From NCBI GenBank assembly GCA_030248135.1, contig JASANC010002389.1, forward strand, positions 1 to 64,000: a DNA stretch of 64,000 nucleotides. The letters run 5' to 3'. The notes under the pieces are model-generated. The model saw nothing but the letters and a program-made list of their open reading frames with translations, searched no databases and was not told where the DNA came from. The DNA is from Theristus sp. LFF4_11. Lineage: Eukaryota > Nematoda > Chromadorea > Monhysterida > Xyalidae. This document shows positions 35,236 through 47,750 of the stretch, in pieces. Position 1 is the first letter of the stretch; every line of letters begins with the position of its first letter. A program made the translations under genes and the position numbers.

Positions 35236-36815
35236 AAAACATGTGCACAGACCCAACATGTGCCACAAATACGTGCCAGGCCCCAAACGTGCCAGGACAA
35301 GTGTCCGGCGCCAACACGTGTCCTAGATACGTGCCCGGCCCCAATACGTGCCAGGACAAGTGTCCGGCGCCAACACGTGCCCTAGATACATTGTGCGTGC
35401 CCGGCCCCAATACGTGCCAGGACAAGTGTCCGGCGCCAACACGTGCCCTAGATACGTGCCCGGCCCCAATACGTGCCAGGACAAGTGTCCGGCGCCAACA
35501 CATGCCCTAAATACGTGCCCGGCCCCAAACGTGCCAGGACAAGTGTCCGGCGCTAACACGTGCCCTAGATACGTGCCCGGCCCCAATACGTGCCAGGCCA
35601 AGTGTCCGGCGCCAACACGTGCCCTAGATACGTGCCCGGCCCCAATACGTGCCAGGCCAAGTGTCCGGCGCCAACACGTGCCCTAGATACGTGCCCGGCC
35701 CCAATACGTGCCAGGACAAGTGTCCGGCGCCAACACGTGCCCTAAATACGTGCCCGGCCCCAAACGTGCCAGGACAAGAGTCCGGCGCCAACACATGCCC
35801 TAAATACGTGCCCGACCCCAATACGTGCCAGGACAAGTGTCCGGCGCCAACACATGCCCTAAATACGCGCCCGGCCCCAAACGTGCCAGGACAAGTGTCC
35901 GGCGCCAACACGTGCCCTAGATACGTGCCCGGCCCCAATACGTGCCAGGACAAGTGTCCGGCGCCAACACGTGCCCTAGATACGTGCCCGGCCCCAATAC
36001 GTGCCAGGACAAGTGTCCGGCGCCAACACGTGCCCTAGATACGTGCCCGGCCCCAATATGTGCCAGGACAAGTGTCCGGCGCCCACACATGCCCTAAATA
36101 CGTGCCCGGCCCCAATACGTGCCAGGACAAGTGTCCGGCGCCAACACGTGCCCTAGATACGTGCCCGCCCCCCCCCAATACGTGCCAGGACAAGTGTCCG
36201 GCGCCAACACGTGCCCTAGATACGTGCTCGGCCCCAATACGTGCCAGGACAAGTGTCCGGCGCCAACACGTGCCCTAGATACGTGCCCGGCCCCAATACG
36301 TGCCAGGACAAGTGTCCGGCGCCAACACGTGCCCTAGATACGTGCCCGGCCCCAATACGTGCCAGGACAAGTGTCCGGCGCCAACACATGCCCTAAATAC
36401 GTGCCCGGCCCCAATACGTGCCAGGACAAGTGTCAGGCGCAACACGTGCCCTAGATACGTGCCCGGCCCCAATACGTGCCAGGACAAGTGTCCGGCGCCA
36501 ACACGTGCCCTAGATACGTGCCCGGCCCCAATACGTGCCAGGACAAGTGTCCGGCGCCAACACGTGCCCTAGATACGTGCCCGGCCCCAATACGTGCCAG
36601 GACAAGTGTCCGGCGCCAACACGTGCCCTAGATACATGCCCGGCCCCAATACGTGCCAGGACAAGTGTCCGGCGCCAACACGTGCCCTAGATACGTGCCC
36701 GGCCCCAATACGTGCCAGGACAAGTGTCCGGCGCCAACACGTGCCCGGCCCCAATACGTGCCAGGACAAGTGTCCGGCCCCAACACGTGCCCTAAATACG
36801 TGCCCGACCCCGAAC
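35236..36815. repeat. 59-bp tandem satellite, about 26 copies
   Basis: The unit contains CCCCAATACGTGCCAGGACA, then AGTGTCCGGCGCC, AACACGTGCCCTAGAT and ACGTGCCCGG, a period of 59 bp. Units are highly alike, with a few single changes and one or two shortened units. Because 59 is not divisible by 3, the array reads open in several frames on both strands with Cys/Pro-rich repeats; these are not evidence of a gene. Confidence 0.9.
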
Positions 36816-36819
36816 GCGT

Positions 36820-38296
36820 GCATTGATTGATTGTGGTAAACGTCCATGACGATCACGTTTTTTTCAGCGTGGAGGTCCTTGAAATTAGATTTTTTTCGCA
36901 ATAAAATGGCGTCAAAATAATGAATTACATGAAAATAAGAGAAAAAAATAATAAAGTAGTTTGATGGGGCATGCGCTGATGGGGGTTCATTGTAGAGAAA
37001 CTAAAAAGTGTGATTTCATTTGACGATCTTTGTAGATGTTCATTATTACAAACACAATGACCGATATAAATTGGATTTTTTTATTAAAAAACTACAAGGA
37101 ACGCTTTTAAATAATGTTTTTGTAAACCAACACAGAAAACGAACGAATAGAAACAGTTTTGCCGGTGTATATTCTTCTCACTGTCCCATCCCATCTGTTT
37201 GCAATAAAACACCTGCCGAGTGCAATAAAGCCATGGCACCTTTAACGACAAATTTTCCTGGATAAAACATAATAAGTTGTTAAAAACTTAACGAAATTTG
37301 GTTCTATAAAATAGACCACATCAGTGCTCGATGAATTCAGTTGAACCCGGTAGCAAATCAAACAACAGGCAATATGCAGGGTGTTGCGAAAAAATACAAT
37401 GGGCAAAAAGGCTCGTTCTCGAGTTTGGTCCACATTATGGTATGAAATTTGGACCACAGCTTGAAAGAGGAACCGCGGAAACCGGTTTTTTGAATTTTTT
37501 TAATTTCTTAGTTTTTTAAGCTTGCTTGAGATTGCACAAACAAGCTATTATGTTTCTTATTAAACGTGACCCAATATGCGTTTGCACGCACAGATAGAGA
37601 AAATGTTTTATGGCTGCGCGGCAATTTGAAATCAGCAAATCTTAACGTATTCTGACGGCAGAGTTGTGCAAGAAATTGGGAAAAAAACTAATCACAATCT
37701 TTTCTCACAAAATAACATCATTTTATTTCGTATTCGAATTTCGTTCGGGTGCTAAACAACTTTTCAGCTGTGCGTCTTTTCCACACATCATTCAACATTA
37801 CTCCGCCTCCTTCACATGAAAAGATGGTACATGTACATACAGTGTATGAACACGATTTCGCTTCTTTTTCCAAGCACATACGAATTCTTTGTTTGTCCGT
37901 TCAAATTTTACATGTGTGCTCTTTACCTTGGAAAACTATAGCATCTTTTTTGTTTGGATTATCGAATAATTTAAAAACGTTTAGGGTTGTTTTCTCAATG
38001 TAAATATTTTCGCAGCACATGTTTAATATCCACGTGTTTTATTGGTTTCTGAATTTGGTTTGGTGAGAATCAGCTGCACGACAACCAGTTTTACAAAACT
38101 TTCTCACGGGAACCCTTCAACATATGGTAATTGGATTGTATTAGATGGGAATGCTAGAAGTTCCGTAACAATTGATGCGTGAAAATGATTTCTTGGCATA
38201 CCAACATTGAGTAGCCGCAGCGGTCATTCAACAAAATGTTCAACATTTTGTCGAGCTTATATTTCTCAGTGTGTATCCCATACAATAACCACAATT
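36820..38296. other. Intergenic region, no gene seen
   Basis: AT-rich; no exon supported by splice sites or family resemblance. Confidence 0.35.
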
Positions 38297-39656
38297 ATGG
38301 ATATAATTTCGAAAGTTTTCCTGCTGGTGGCGGTGTTCGTATGCGAGCGTGTCCAGGGCCAGGCGGACTATATATACCCGAACTGCGAGGCAATCTGCAC
38401 CGGTACAAAAGTGGGCGACGAGTATGAGGACAGTCTGATTGCGATGGTCAGAGAAGAGTAAGCGTTATTTATTTCGGTTTTTTGGCTCTTCTAACTGCGA
38501 ATATTAAAATACTATAGTTTTAATGAACCATCGCATGGATAAAGTGAGTGATTTTGAATTCGACTGACTGCATTTCCATGCTCCGCTCAAGAACACACCA
38601 CTGGATCACAACGACATATTGACATTTCCGTGAAAAAATCTTGAAAAGCAACGACACACTGCTTTCATAGCAAACGTTCTACATATGTATGTTCTCGATC
38701 CTCGAAAACTTGCTGCACAAGGTCTTTACAGTTGCAAAGCATCTGTCTGTAATGCACCTTTTATTTTTTTGAGTTTTTTTAGTTTGAGAAAATTTGGTTT
38801 CAATTACGGCGGACAGGTAACAAGTTTTTCGTTGGTCTTTGGTGATTTTTGTTTTTGTTCTATTTTCTGTCTGCATGAAGCCATGTAAGGTCAATTCATG
38901 CACACAAATTTTTACGGCACGTCACGTCACGTCACGTCACGTCTTCACTCATGGTGCAAAAAATAGCAATCCGGCACGTCAAGTTATCTTTAGAACACGT
39001 GCTCGTTTATATACGCATTCATACATGACGTGCCGTGACGTGACGTGCCGGATATATACGTCGTGCATTAGCACTGCATCTGTAAAAAATACAGTCAGTC
39101 AGTCAGTTTCAGTCATTTTTAAGGATGCAGTGCAAAAGGGGCAATTTTTTCTGCGTGGGAGGGTGGGGGAACAGTTTGTTCAATCAATAAACTAACAAGG
39201 TTAGAATTTCATAACATTTATAAATTATTGATTTTTCAAAAGAGGCAATCACGCCAAAAATTGTCCGAACCCGTGCCCGATGGCGTGTCCTGCGTCGTGT
39301 CCTGTCCCACGCGATGTCCCGAAAATGAAAAAAAAATTTTTAAATTCATTTTTCCTGGACAGGACACCCAGTGTGACACGCCACCGGAAACGAGTTCGGA
39401 CATTTTGATTCAGCGTGATTCCCGTTTGCAGCACGCGTCGTTTTGCAAGTTGAACAAGTACTATAAGGCGCACATGAAGTATTACGATATCTACCCGTGT
39501 CGTTTCTGCGACGAGTTTCTGGATCCGAGCATACCAAAATACCCGCATACGTTATTCCACTACCACGGCAATGTCAAGTATGATGATCGCGTCTGCTGCG
39601 GTTATTCGTTCATGGTTCTCGCTCCGTACTGCCACATGCGCACGGACATACAGTAG
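38297..39656 (+). CDS. Secreted Cys-rich protein, function unknown
   Basis: Exon 1 (38297-38457) starts MDIISKVFLLVAVFVCERVQG, a clear signal peptide, then QADYIYPNCEAIC, and ends at a strong GTAAGC donor in phase 2. The next exon begins near 39243 or 39245. Model 1 starts at 39243 and gives a C-P-x-x repeat (CPNPCPMACPASCP), then a 47-bp AT-rich intron (about 39314-39360) before DTQCDTPPE. Model 2 starts at 39245 and reads straight through, with CVVSCPTRC. Both end in the same part: HASFCKLNKYYKAHMKYYD, CRFC, DRVCCGYSF and CHM. About 160-190 aa with 10-14 Cys. AATAAA follows at 39685-39690. Likely extracellular and disulfide-bonded; no family recognised. Confidence 0.7.
38915..39055. repeat. 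ACGTC/GACGT short tandem repeat pair, inverted
   Basis: CACGTCACGTCACGTCACGTC near 38920-38942 and its inverse GACGTGCCGTGACGTGACGTG near 39028-39048 form a small hairpin inside the intron of the secreted-protein gene. Confidence 0.5.
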
Positions 39657-39699
39657 CAGAGAAAGTGACACGATCGTTTGATGAAATAAAATTGCTGGT

Positions 39700-41620
39700 C
39701 TGAAGATTGTGCATGCCCAGCCAGTGATGTTGCACTGCGGCACACCAACAAACACACACACATGCGCACACATACGATATCGCGGCAGCGCGCGTGTGTC
39801 AGCGTGTGTGTGCGTGCGTGTGTGCGTTTGTTGGTGACTTGTGCAACATTGCTGCGTTATATCAGAAAACACACACTGCCTCAAAACAAGAACCTTCAAA
39901 ACAGTGGTTTAAGAAATTCCGATTCGCTCTGCTGCTGTCCGTTTGGGCGCCGATTGAGCAAGCTGTTCAGAAACTGCGTTGTTGACGGTGATCACACGAA
40001 TCAAACGTAGCCAATTGAATTTATCAGTGGACAGCGTTTTGACAGTGTGACTTTTCTGTCTGACATTGATACTACTTTTTGCATGGTTGACTTTTTCTAC
40101 ATTGTATAACGTGCTTAATTGGATCATATATAGAAGAGCTGCATGTGGAACTTCTGTTGTCGCTTTTATAAACTTTAAACACTATCATTATCTCGCGCTT
40201 GCGGTCTTACAAAAAAACGAAACACAGAACTTTAAACTCACCCGATACCCGAATATGAATTGAAAAATGGATTGTTCAACAAAATAGAGGACCCCATGGG
40301 ACAATTCTAGAATGCACTCAATTTCAATCCGACAGCAGCAGTTTTCAATCGGAAAAATTAGCCAACAGTTTTGCATTCACACGCAGAAAAGCACTGTTAT
40401 TGGCTCAACCTCTTTTCTTCAATTTCGAAATGTGTGAATGAATCTGTGTGAATACACGTAAATGATACGAAAAATCTATGCGCACAAAAACGTATTTTTG
40501 TGACGCACAAATTTCTTGCATAACCGACCGATATGTAAGGAGGATTGTAGTCGTTGTTGTTACACGCACAGCTTTTTGCTCGATTTTCATCTCTGCTGTG
40601 TCAGTGAGTGACGTGTTTTATTTGCGATCGATCCTAAAAATAAAAAAAAACGTGTTTCATGCAGTTGTTCTGGTAAAAAAAAATTGTCAGTGTTTAGCTT
40701 CGTTCCACTTTTTTGAGTGATTGCAATTCAAGAAATGAACAAGTTTTTTTTGTTGTGTGATTTGTTCAGTTATGGCCATTTCAGTTTTGTCCAGAAAACT
40801 GGCTTTTTCGTCTTTTGACAATCTCTTCTGCGAACGCACAAAAGTGATGAAAAAATAGGATTTTAAGATGAATTTTGTTGGTACACGAATGCATGTTCTG
40901 ATGTTTTAAATCAACATTCATCAAAGAAGAACAAAAGTTTATTTATTTTGAAAATTGCAAATAAAACTTCTTCGTTTTTTGTAACCCACCAATGATCTTT
41001 TAAATTTTGAAACTACTGCTGAAATTTTGAGCAATTTTCATGTTTGGCTTCAAAGCAAAACGTACAGCTTTTGTGTACGCATGTGTATTTTATTTTTTTG
41101 GAAAACATTGTTTTGTTGTGTTTGTTAGTTCGGTTTGTGATGGTACACCGGGGCAAGGTGCACCAGCGCGTTTTTTGTTTTCACCATTTTCCGTCAGCGC
41201 ACAATTTTTACCGCGTGTTTTTGATGCACTTTTAGCTTTCCATTTGCACCAAACACACCAACCCAAAGCTTATCGGCGCTGTGTTTTTGGGTCGTTTTTG
41301 TTGGGGAGCACAGCTTGTCAGGTTTGTTATCGCTTAGAAAAAGTTGGGCTTGTGCTGACAGCGCCAAATTTACAAATAAAAGATTATTATCAGTTTGCAT
41401 TCTGCAGTTCCGTTTCAATAATTGTACCACGCATTGCAGCTGATTGTTAAAACTTTTTATGTAAGTTGTTGTAGGTTGATTGAGCATGATGCAGCCAGAG
41501 TGAATAGATCAGGTTTGAATATTGACAACAACCTCTACAATATTTTTTTTCAGCGACATGTTTGACAGAAATCGAAAATAGGAAATTTTATTAGCACACG
41601 CCACAAACGAACGGACGAAC
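39700..41620. other. Intergenic region, no gene seen
   Basis: Includes a GT/CA-rich low-complexity stretch near 39750-39835. Otherwise AT-rich with no supported exon. Confidence 0.35.
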
Positions 41621-44600
41621 ATGGAAAGTCTTGTCACGAATTTATTGTTCACTCTCGAATTGTTGTACACACTCCTGCAGGTGCTCGCTTATTGGCTGGT
41701 CGGCATTGTAAAGGTCAGTGTCAAGCGAAAAAAACAAAAACGCGCGTTGATTGGCTGTGGTATAATGCGACCAGCAGTCAATTCCTCAACTTAATTTTCC
41801 AGCTTTTGCATGCCCCTCTCTTTGCAATAAGACAGTAAAACGTGCATTTCGGGTACCCCGACAAATGGTTTCTTTTTCCACAATTAATTTTTGACAAAAG
41901 TTTGTTTTTGGCGTACCGTACTCGTGAAGGTATTTGTGACCGCACTTTTTAGATTTTTGTTTTGTTCGATAGGAATTTGAGTTTTTTCAAAATCAACTTG
42001 TTTTAGGCACTGTGTCCCATTGGAGTGCTACCGCGGAAGTCCGTAGTTGGTCATCAGGTGCTAATCACAGGTACAATTGTAAAACAGATCTGGTTTGTTA
42101 CGGACTGCTGAGTTCAGAACATAGTTCCGCCGATTAGTGTATTGCTGCCGCCATTCCGCTAAATCCATCGTTTTTTCAATTAAAAAAAAACAAAAGTTTT
42201 TTATCCAGAAAACTAACAATGTAACCCTGCAGCTTCAATGTTTTTCCTTGTCCTCGTGGCCTGGGTGATGGCGCGTTAGACTATTGGGTTCGGGGGTCGA
42301 GCATCGCCGACGGGTGTATAGTCATTCAATGACTGAGAAAACTCGATGGGCGCCCTATTAGACGTAGTTCAGTGTGCTTTTCTGGTTAGCCTTGGTTAAA
42401 AACATCGCCTAAAATCACAGTCCGTTCGTTCCAATCACGCAGGTTCCGGTAGTGGCATCGGTCGTTTGATGGCGATCGAATTCGCGAAACTTGGTGCTCA
42501 GCTGATTCTAGTGGATATTAATGAGAAATCAATCGAACAGACACGAGAGCAGATTGAGGCGCTTGGTGGCACTGCACGATGCTACCGGTGTAATCTGGCA
42601 GACAGAAATGACATCAGACAGTACGCCGGTCTTGATTTTTCTCAGATTTTATAAGTCTATATGCTTATAACCTAAATTTTCATGCTGACGAATGGGCGTA
42701 ATTTGTTGTTTCTGCTGCTACAACAAACATTCAAATTTTGAAAATCGGCACCAGCCAATCAGAGGTTGCACGAAAAAATGTAAATTATTCGGTTTCCGTC
42801 TTTTAGAGTGATCTCACGAGTTGAACAAGAAGCCGGCGAAGTTGACATTCTGATCAACAACGCTGGAATCGTTACTGGCGGCCAACTGGTGGACTGCGGC
42901 GATGAGAAAATTGAGCTCACAATGAAAGTAAATGCTCTGGCGCATCTATACGTGAGTCCATTTTGACGAATTTGTATATTAGCGGCAGCTATCTCGCCTC
43001 AGTATGCTGAGCAGCACACAACACTCAACACACAGCACAAGCCAAGGCAGTCAACACACAGAGCACCCGACACGCAACACACACCGCGAGGCATGCAACA
43101 CACACCGCGAGGCATGCAACACACAGTACAGTATGGCCGAATAAATAGGGCAGTCCATCAAGGCGGGATCAGTCGCAAACTAGGAGTTGCCTTTTTCTAG
43201 AACGCCAAGATAATTCCCAATATTGTGTGCAAGTGCGAAAGAATGAGCAGAATAGCACGAAAGAATCAATCAGCTTAAAAAACACGTCAAAATTGACACA
43301 CAATTGGGTTTCTTAACGTTTTTTCACTTTCATTCAAATTTCGCGCGCTCGCTCCTTGCACCCTGAAAAAAGCTGCCATGTTTAATCGGCCATTCCGTAC
43401 AAAACAGGCGACACACACCGCAAGCACGCAACGCACAGCACAAAGCACGTAACATACACCACAAGGCACGCAACGCACTGCACAAAGCACGTAACATACA
43501 CCACAAGGCACGCAACGCACAGCGCACCGCTCATAGCACATAGCGCACCGCGTATGTACGTACCATAGTACATTACACAGCATATACCACAGACAAGTAC
43601 CGCCATGGGGCAGAGGATGCACATTTCCAGGATTTATCGCAATTACCGTATTACCTCTATTAAATCCCCCCCCCCCCCAAAATTAACCCCCCCCAAAATA
43701 AACCCCCACCCCCTGGACAAGTTTCCAAATAATCCCCCCCCCCAAAAATAATCCCCCATGGGGGATTATTGAAACCTGTTTGAAACACATACCCAGCGAA
43801 TTCAGTGGCTGGTTGCAGTGAAAATGATGAAATTGTGCTACCAAAGCCCCCAAATGGATGATTGAGTTAATGGTAATTTCATTACAAAAGGCTGTTGTAA
43901 AAGGAAATTTCTATGTAGAGTAGAAGTTTCTGCGACTTCCTTCCTGCCATGGAAAGTATTTTTGCCATTTTGCCCACTCCTAAAAATGGTTTCCAAATAA
44001 ACCCCCCCCCCCAAAAAAATAAAGCCCCACCCCCAGAAGTCGCTGAAGAAATAAACCCCCATGGGGGTTTATTAGAGGTAATACGGTATTTTTTCAACTG
44101 TGCAGCTGCTAAAATGCGTGCTCCCGTCAATGCAACGCCGTAACACCGGCCACGTTGTGACAATCGCTAGTGGCGCCGGTCTATTCGGCTGTGCCGATCT
44201 GATAGACTACTGTAGCAGTAAATTCGCGGCCGTCGGACTATCAGAGTCACTTTTTCTTGAGGATCACGCGCACGGGTACAGTGGTAGGTCGCAAAGACGT
44301 TCTTGATGAATCCACTTTAAAGTGTCCGTGGAAGAATGATAACAATCTGGTCTTCAAAGGTTTTTAATGTTATTTTTTGGATGATTGTCGAATGTCTTCA
44401 AACGTTTCAGGCATCAAGCACACGTTGATCTGCCCTTACTACATCAATACGGGCATGTTTGACGGTGTGACAACAAGGTACACTACTGTATTTCAATGTT
44501 TTTATTAAATTCAATTGTTCAATATTATTAAATAGATACTTACCACAAATTTTGATGAAATTGTCATGTGCGTGTCACTCAGAAAGAATTAAATAACCGG

Positions 44601-45035
44601 TAACGTTTTCTGATTTGAAATTTTTGTGAAACTTTTTTGTTCTTCCTCAGATTTCCGCGTCTGCTACCGATTCTCGACCCCGAACTTGCCGTATCGCGTA
44701 TCATGGAGGCGATTTTGACAAACCAATTGATGTTGTTGATGCCGAGAATTCTTTATGTCCTCTACTTTGTCAAAGGGTACGTTTTTTGATAAGCATTTCG
44801 GACTTTTAAGGGTGGGGGTTTATTGGTTGGGGGGGATTAATGGGGGGGGTTAATGGGGGTAATACGGTATAAAATTCAAGTATCGCAAAACTTGCCAAGC
44901 AATTTAAACAAAATTCTTTGCTTCAGATTACTTCCGGTTGAATGCGCGCTGATCTTAGCCGATTTCTCAGGTATCACCAGATCAATGGACCATTTTGTGG
45001 GACGCAACGGAAATGCGAAGACGAAGAATTGTTGA
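41621..45035 (+). CDS. Short-chain dehydrogenase/reductase, SDR16C-type (epidermal retinol dehydrogenase 2-like)
   Basis: NAD(P)-dependent alcohol/ketone oxidoreductase of the classical SDR fold, probably lipid-, retinoid- or steroid-directed and membrane-anchored. Eight exons: 41621-41713, 42007-42070, 42443-42620, 42807-42951, 44106-44283, 44411-44477, 44651-44776, 44927-45035. All phases join and give 319 aa. An N-terminal hydrophobic anchor ([21 protein letters not shown]) precedes the cofactor motif TGSGSGIG. Then come D at the end of strand 2 (ILVDIN, fitting NAD preference), NNAG (INNAGIVTG), catalytic Ser in [10 protein letters not shown], and YCSSK with the catalytic Tyr and Lys. The C-terminus ILDPELA...[13 protein letters not shown]...MDHFVGR is typical of SDR16C/RDHE2 proteins. 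Intron 4 (42952-44105) contains a transposon and CA-rich minisatellites. Exact substrate is not readable. Confidence 0.95.
42245..42420 (+). mobile_element. Possible tRNA-derived SINE fragment in SDR intron
   Basis: CCTCGTGGCCTGGGTGATGG followed by GGGTTCGGGGGTCGAGCATC loosely recalls tRNA A and B boxes. No tail repeat or target duplication was seen. Weak call. Confidence 0.3.
43000..43575. repeat. CA-rich minisatellites in SDR intron 4
   Basis: Imperfect repeats of AACACACACCGCGAGGCATGC (43075-43120) and GCACAAAGCACGTAACATAC-type units (43430-43560). They yield spurious Cys/Ala/Val-rich minus-strand frames. Confidence 0.6.
43644..44088. mobile_element. TA-flanked C/G-run MITE abutting an SDR splice acceptor
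   Basis: Body 43646-44086 with termini CCGTATTACCTCTATTAAA / TTTATTAGAGGTAATACGG and TA on both sides. The interior has C8-14 tracts and CCCCCATGGGGG palindromes. It ends only 19 bp before exon 5 of the SDR gene (44106). A right-end fragment of the same family lies at about 44808-44869 in intron 7. Confidence 0.7.
44808..44869. mobile_element. Right-end fragment of the TA-flanked C/G-run MITE
   Basis: GGGGGTTTATTGG and G-run sequence ending GGTAATACGGTA, matching the right end of the 43.6-kb element. Confidence 0.55.
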
Positions 45036-45431
45036 TTAGACCTTTTGTTTCTTTGCAGAGTCTTGTCTCTGTCTTTTTTGTCTTTACCTTTTTTCAGTTG
45101 TCTGTTTGCCATAGATTTCTAGACATTTTCGTTTCTTTGCTATTCTCCACTTCTTTTCCTTATTGATTGTATTCAAATGCTATAAAGGTTAAGCAGAGAC
45201 CGTATTTTCAAGTGTGCATTGTTGACTTTTCGACTATATATAAAGTCACAAAGTCATGTTGTTTAATTCGTTTTTGTTTTGTATTTCAACACTGAAACAA
45301 AATAAACTGAACGGATGTGATCTGAAATGTGTTCTGGAAGCGGTCACCGGGCATGTCTGTTCAGTATTTTATGTTTGAGTAAAGCGCATGCTCAATCGTT
45401 CCATTTGAAGAGAAATTTTTTTCCAACAGAG

Positions 45432-45663
45432 GCTTTAACTAGGGTTGGCGCGAGACAGGGTACCCGCGAGACGAGACGAGACACGAGACACAGGGTCGCG
45501 AGACGAGACGAGACACGAGACAGAGGGTCGCGAGACGAGACGAGACACGAGACAGGGTCGCGAGACGAGACGAGACACGAGACAGAGGGTCGCGAGACGA
45601 GACGAGTCTCGTGTCTCGTCTCGTCTCGCGGGTACCCTGTCTCGCGGCAACCCTAGCAATAAC
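45432..45663. mobile_element. hAT-like hairpin element with GAGACGAGACGAGACAC minisatellite
   Basis: Body 45440-45655 begins TAGGGTTGGCGCGAGACAGGG and ends with the near-inverse ending GGCAACCCTA. The flanks GCTTTAAC and GCAATAAC match at 6 of 8 positions, consistent with a decayed 8-bp target duplication. The interior is several GAGACGAGACGAGACACGAG-type units plus the inverse arm, so almost the entire element folds back. Confidence 0.65.
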
Positions 45664-45807
45664 CGAACTAGACAACTGACCGCTGTAAAACTGGGCAACC
45701 AAAAGCTACAATGTTACAAAGTTAAAAAGTTTCAAAGTTGAAAAGTTACAAAGTTTTGAAGTTTATAAGCGCACACGTTCATAAGCTAACGCGCAAAGAA
45801 TTGCAGC

Positions 45808-46140
45808 TGTCCAGTTGACCAGTTTTCCAGTTGTCAAGTTAGCCAATTTTCCAGTTAGCCATTTTCAGTTAACAAGTTTTCCAATTTACCACTTTTCCTT
45901 TTCACCAGTTGGCCATTCTCCAGTTAGTCAGTTTTCCAGTTGGCCAGTTTTCCAGTTTTCCAGTTACCAGTTTTCCAGTTTTCCAGTTTACCAGTTAAAC
46001 CTGGTCATCTGGAAAACTGGTAAACTGGATAACTAGCCAACTGGAAAACTGGTAACTGGAATACTGGAAAACTGGAAAACTAGCCAACTGGAAAACTGAT
46101 AATTGGAAAACTGGAAAACTGACCAACTGGAAAACTTGCA
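45808..46140. repeat. CCAGTTTTCCAGTTGGCCAG minisatellite, two opposed arrays
   Basis: About 45808-46000 is an array of 8-18-bp CCAGTT/TTCCAGT units; from about 46008 to 46135 the same units run inverted (AAACTGGTAAACTGG). The two arms could pair. Confidence 0.75.
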
Positions 46141-46249
46141 TCCTGCACTGCAAAACCTGCTGCCTGCACTACATGTGCAGACACTGCATCGTTGAATATG
46201 TTTTTGAAACTGACGGTTCGGTGCCACTGTATACATCACCCCCTGCCAT

Positions 46250-46400
46250 ATGGTGTACCATAAGGTGTACCACCTGGTATAGCATATGGCGTGCGACATT
46301 GCGTACTATATGGCGTCCCACTTGGCGTACCATATGGCGTACCACATGGCGTACCATATGGCGTACCTTACACCGTCCCATATGGTGTACCAAATGTCGT
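46250..46400. repeat. 12-bp tandem repeat, GCGTACCATATG type
   Basis: Units of 12 bp around GCGTACCATATG / GCGTACCACATG, degenerate at the edges. They give a spurious four-residue repeat frame. Confidence 0.6.
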
Positions 46401-46714
46401 GCCCTACTTTCATTTTGCACGTTTACCGCTGACTGACCAAACCAATTGTTTTTGCGAGGATCTGGAATCAGTACCGAAGATGAGGTGGTGGGGTATACCG
46501 TGTACCCTCTAGCACAATTTTGCGCTCTGTGGGGAGGGTTGGCTGGTCCAAGCCGGGACCCCCGTGGGTACCCCCCCCTCCCTTCTCGATTCGCTACCCC
46601 CACATGGGTACCCACCCCCACTCAAAATGTTCCCACAAATTTTTGTTTTTTAAAAATCACGACTTTTCGGTTCCTAGAATTAAAGGGGCATAATATGCAC
46701 TAAATATAAACTGC

Positions 46715-47165
46715 TGAAATGCTGAACTGCTGAACTGCTAAACTGCTAAACTGCTAAACTGCTAAACTGCTAAACTGCTAAACTGCTAAACTGCTAGTTG
46801 TCCAGTTTACCAGTTTTCCAGTTGTCAAGTTAGCCAGTTTTCCAGTCTTCCAGTTTTGCAGTTAGCAAGTTTTCCAGTTGGTCAGTTTTCCAGTATTCAA
46901 GTTACCAGTTTTCCATTTGGCTAGTTCTCCAGTTTACCAGTTTTCCAGTTGGCCAGTTTTCCAGTTTACCTCTTTTCCTTTTCACCAGTTGGCCAGTTCT
47001 CCAGTTAGTTTTCCAGTTGGCCAGTTTTCCAGTTTACCACTTTTCCTGTTCACCAGTTGGCCAGTTCTCCAGTTAGCCAGTTTTCCAGTTCGCCAGTTTT
47101 CCAGTTTTCCAGTTACCAGTTTTCCAGTTGGCTAGTTTTCCAGTTTTCCAGTTACCAGTTTTCCT
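46715..47165. repeat. 8-bp CTGCTAAA array followed by CCAGTT minisatellite
   Basis: CTGCTAAA units (46715-46797) run straight into a second CCAGTTTTCCAGTT array (46800-47165) of the type seen at 45.8 kb. Confidence 0.75.
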
Positions 47166-47750
47166 GCGGTGTTAGAATGCGGTGAAAAAAGTATGCATCG
47201 TTTCAATAAACAAAAACTGCTTTTCGTCCTTGGAAAATAAAAAATACATCACTTTTTGGTCTTGGCCCTGGCCAGTTTACTTAAAAAAAAAGTAAAATTT
47301 CAAAAATTTCACGGTAATTTTCAGAAAAATACACATGTGAAAAAGTTTGAAGTTTGTGAAGTAATCGTGCCACACGTACGTACACCAAATACCCGAGATT
47401 TTTGACAAATGAAAAAATTCAATTCACGACAACGAATCGTGAGTCACGCCAAAACACACACACTTGAAAGTTACAATAACATTAAAAAACAATTCACACT
47501 GTCGAACAACCGACGGGCTGGAGATGCGATTGACTTATGGGTCTCTGTGTCTGTGACGAGCCGGAACAGACGTAGCTGCTTAGAACCTGCAGTAAAAAAT
47601 GTGACGTTGCACAAAAAAACCTGACGCCGAGATTCTTCTTGCCACATCATCACTGGGTTTCAGAAGACCGGAGGCACGAAAGTTTCACGTCCTTAAGGAA
47701 AAGCCACACAACCGAACCAACCCCGTAAAACGTCAGCACACGGCGAAATG

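Noticed and set aside
35205..36901. Cys/Pro-rich frames on both strands
   Set aside because: They follow directly from the 59-bp satellite, occur on both strands and have no start, signal or splice context.
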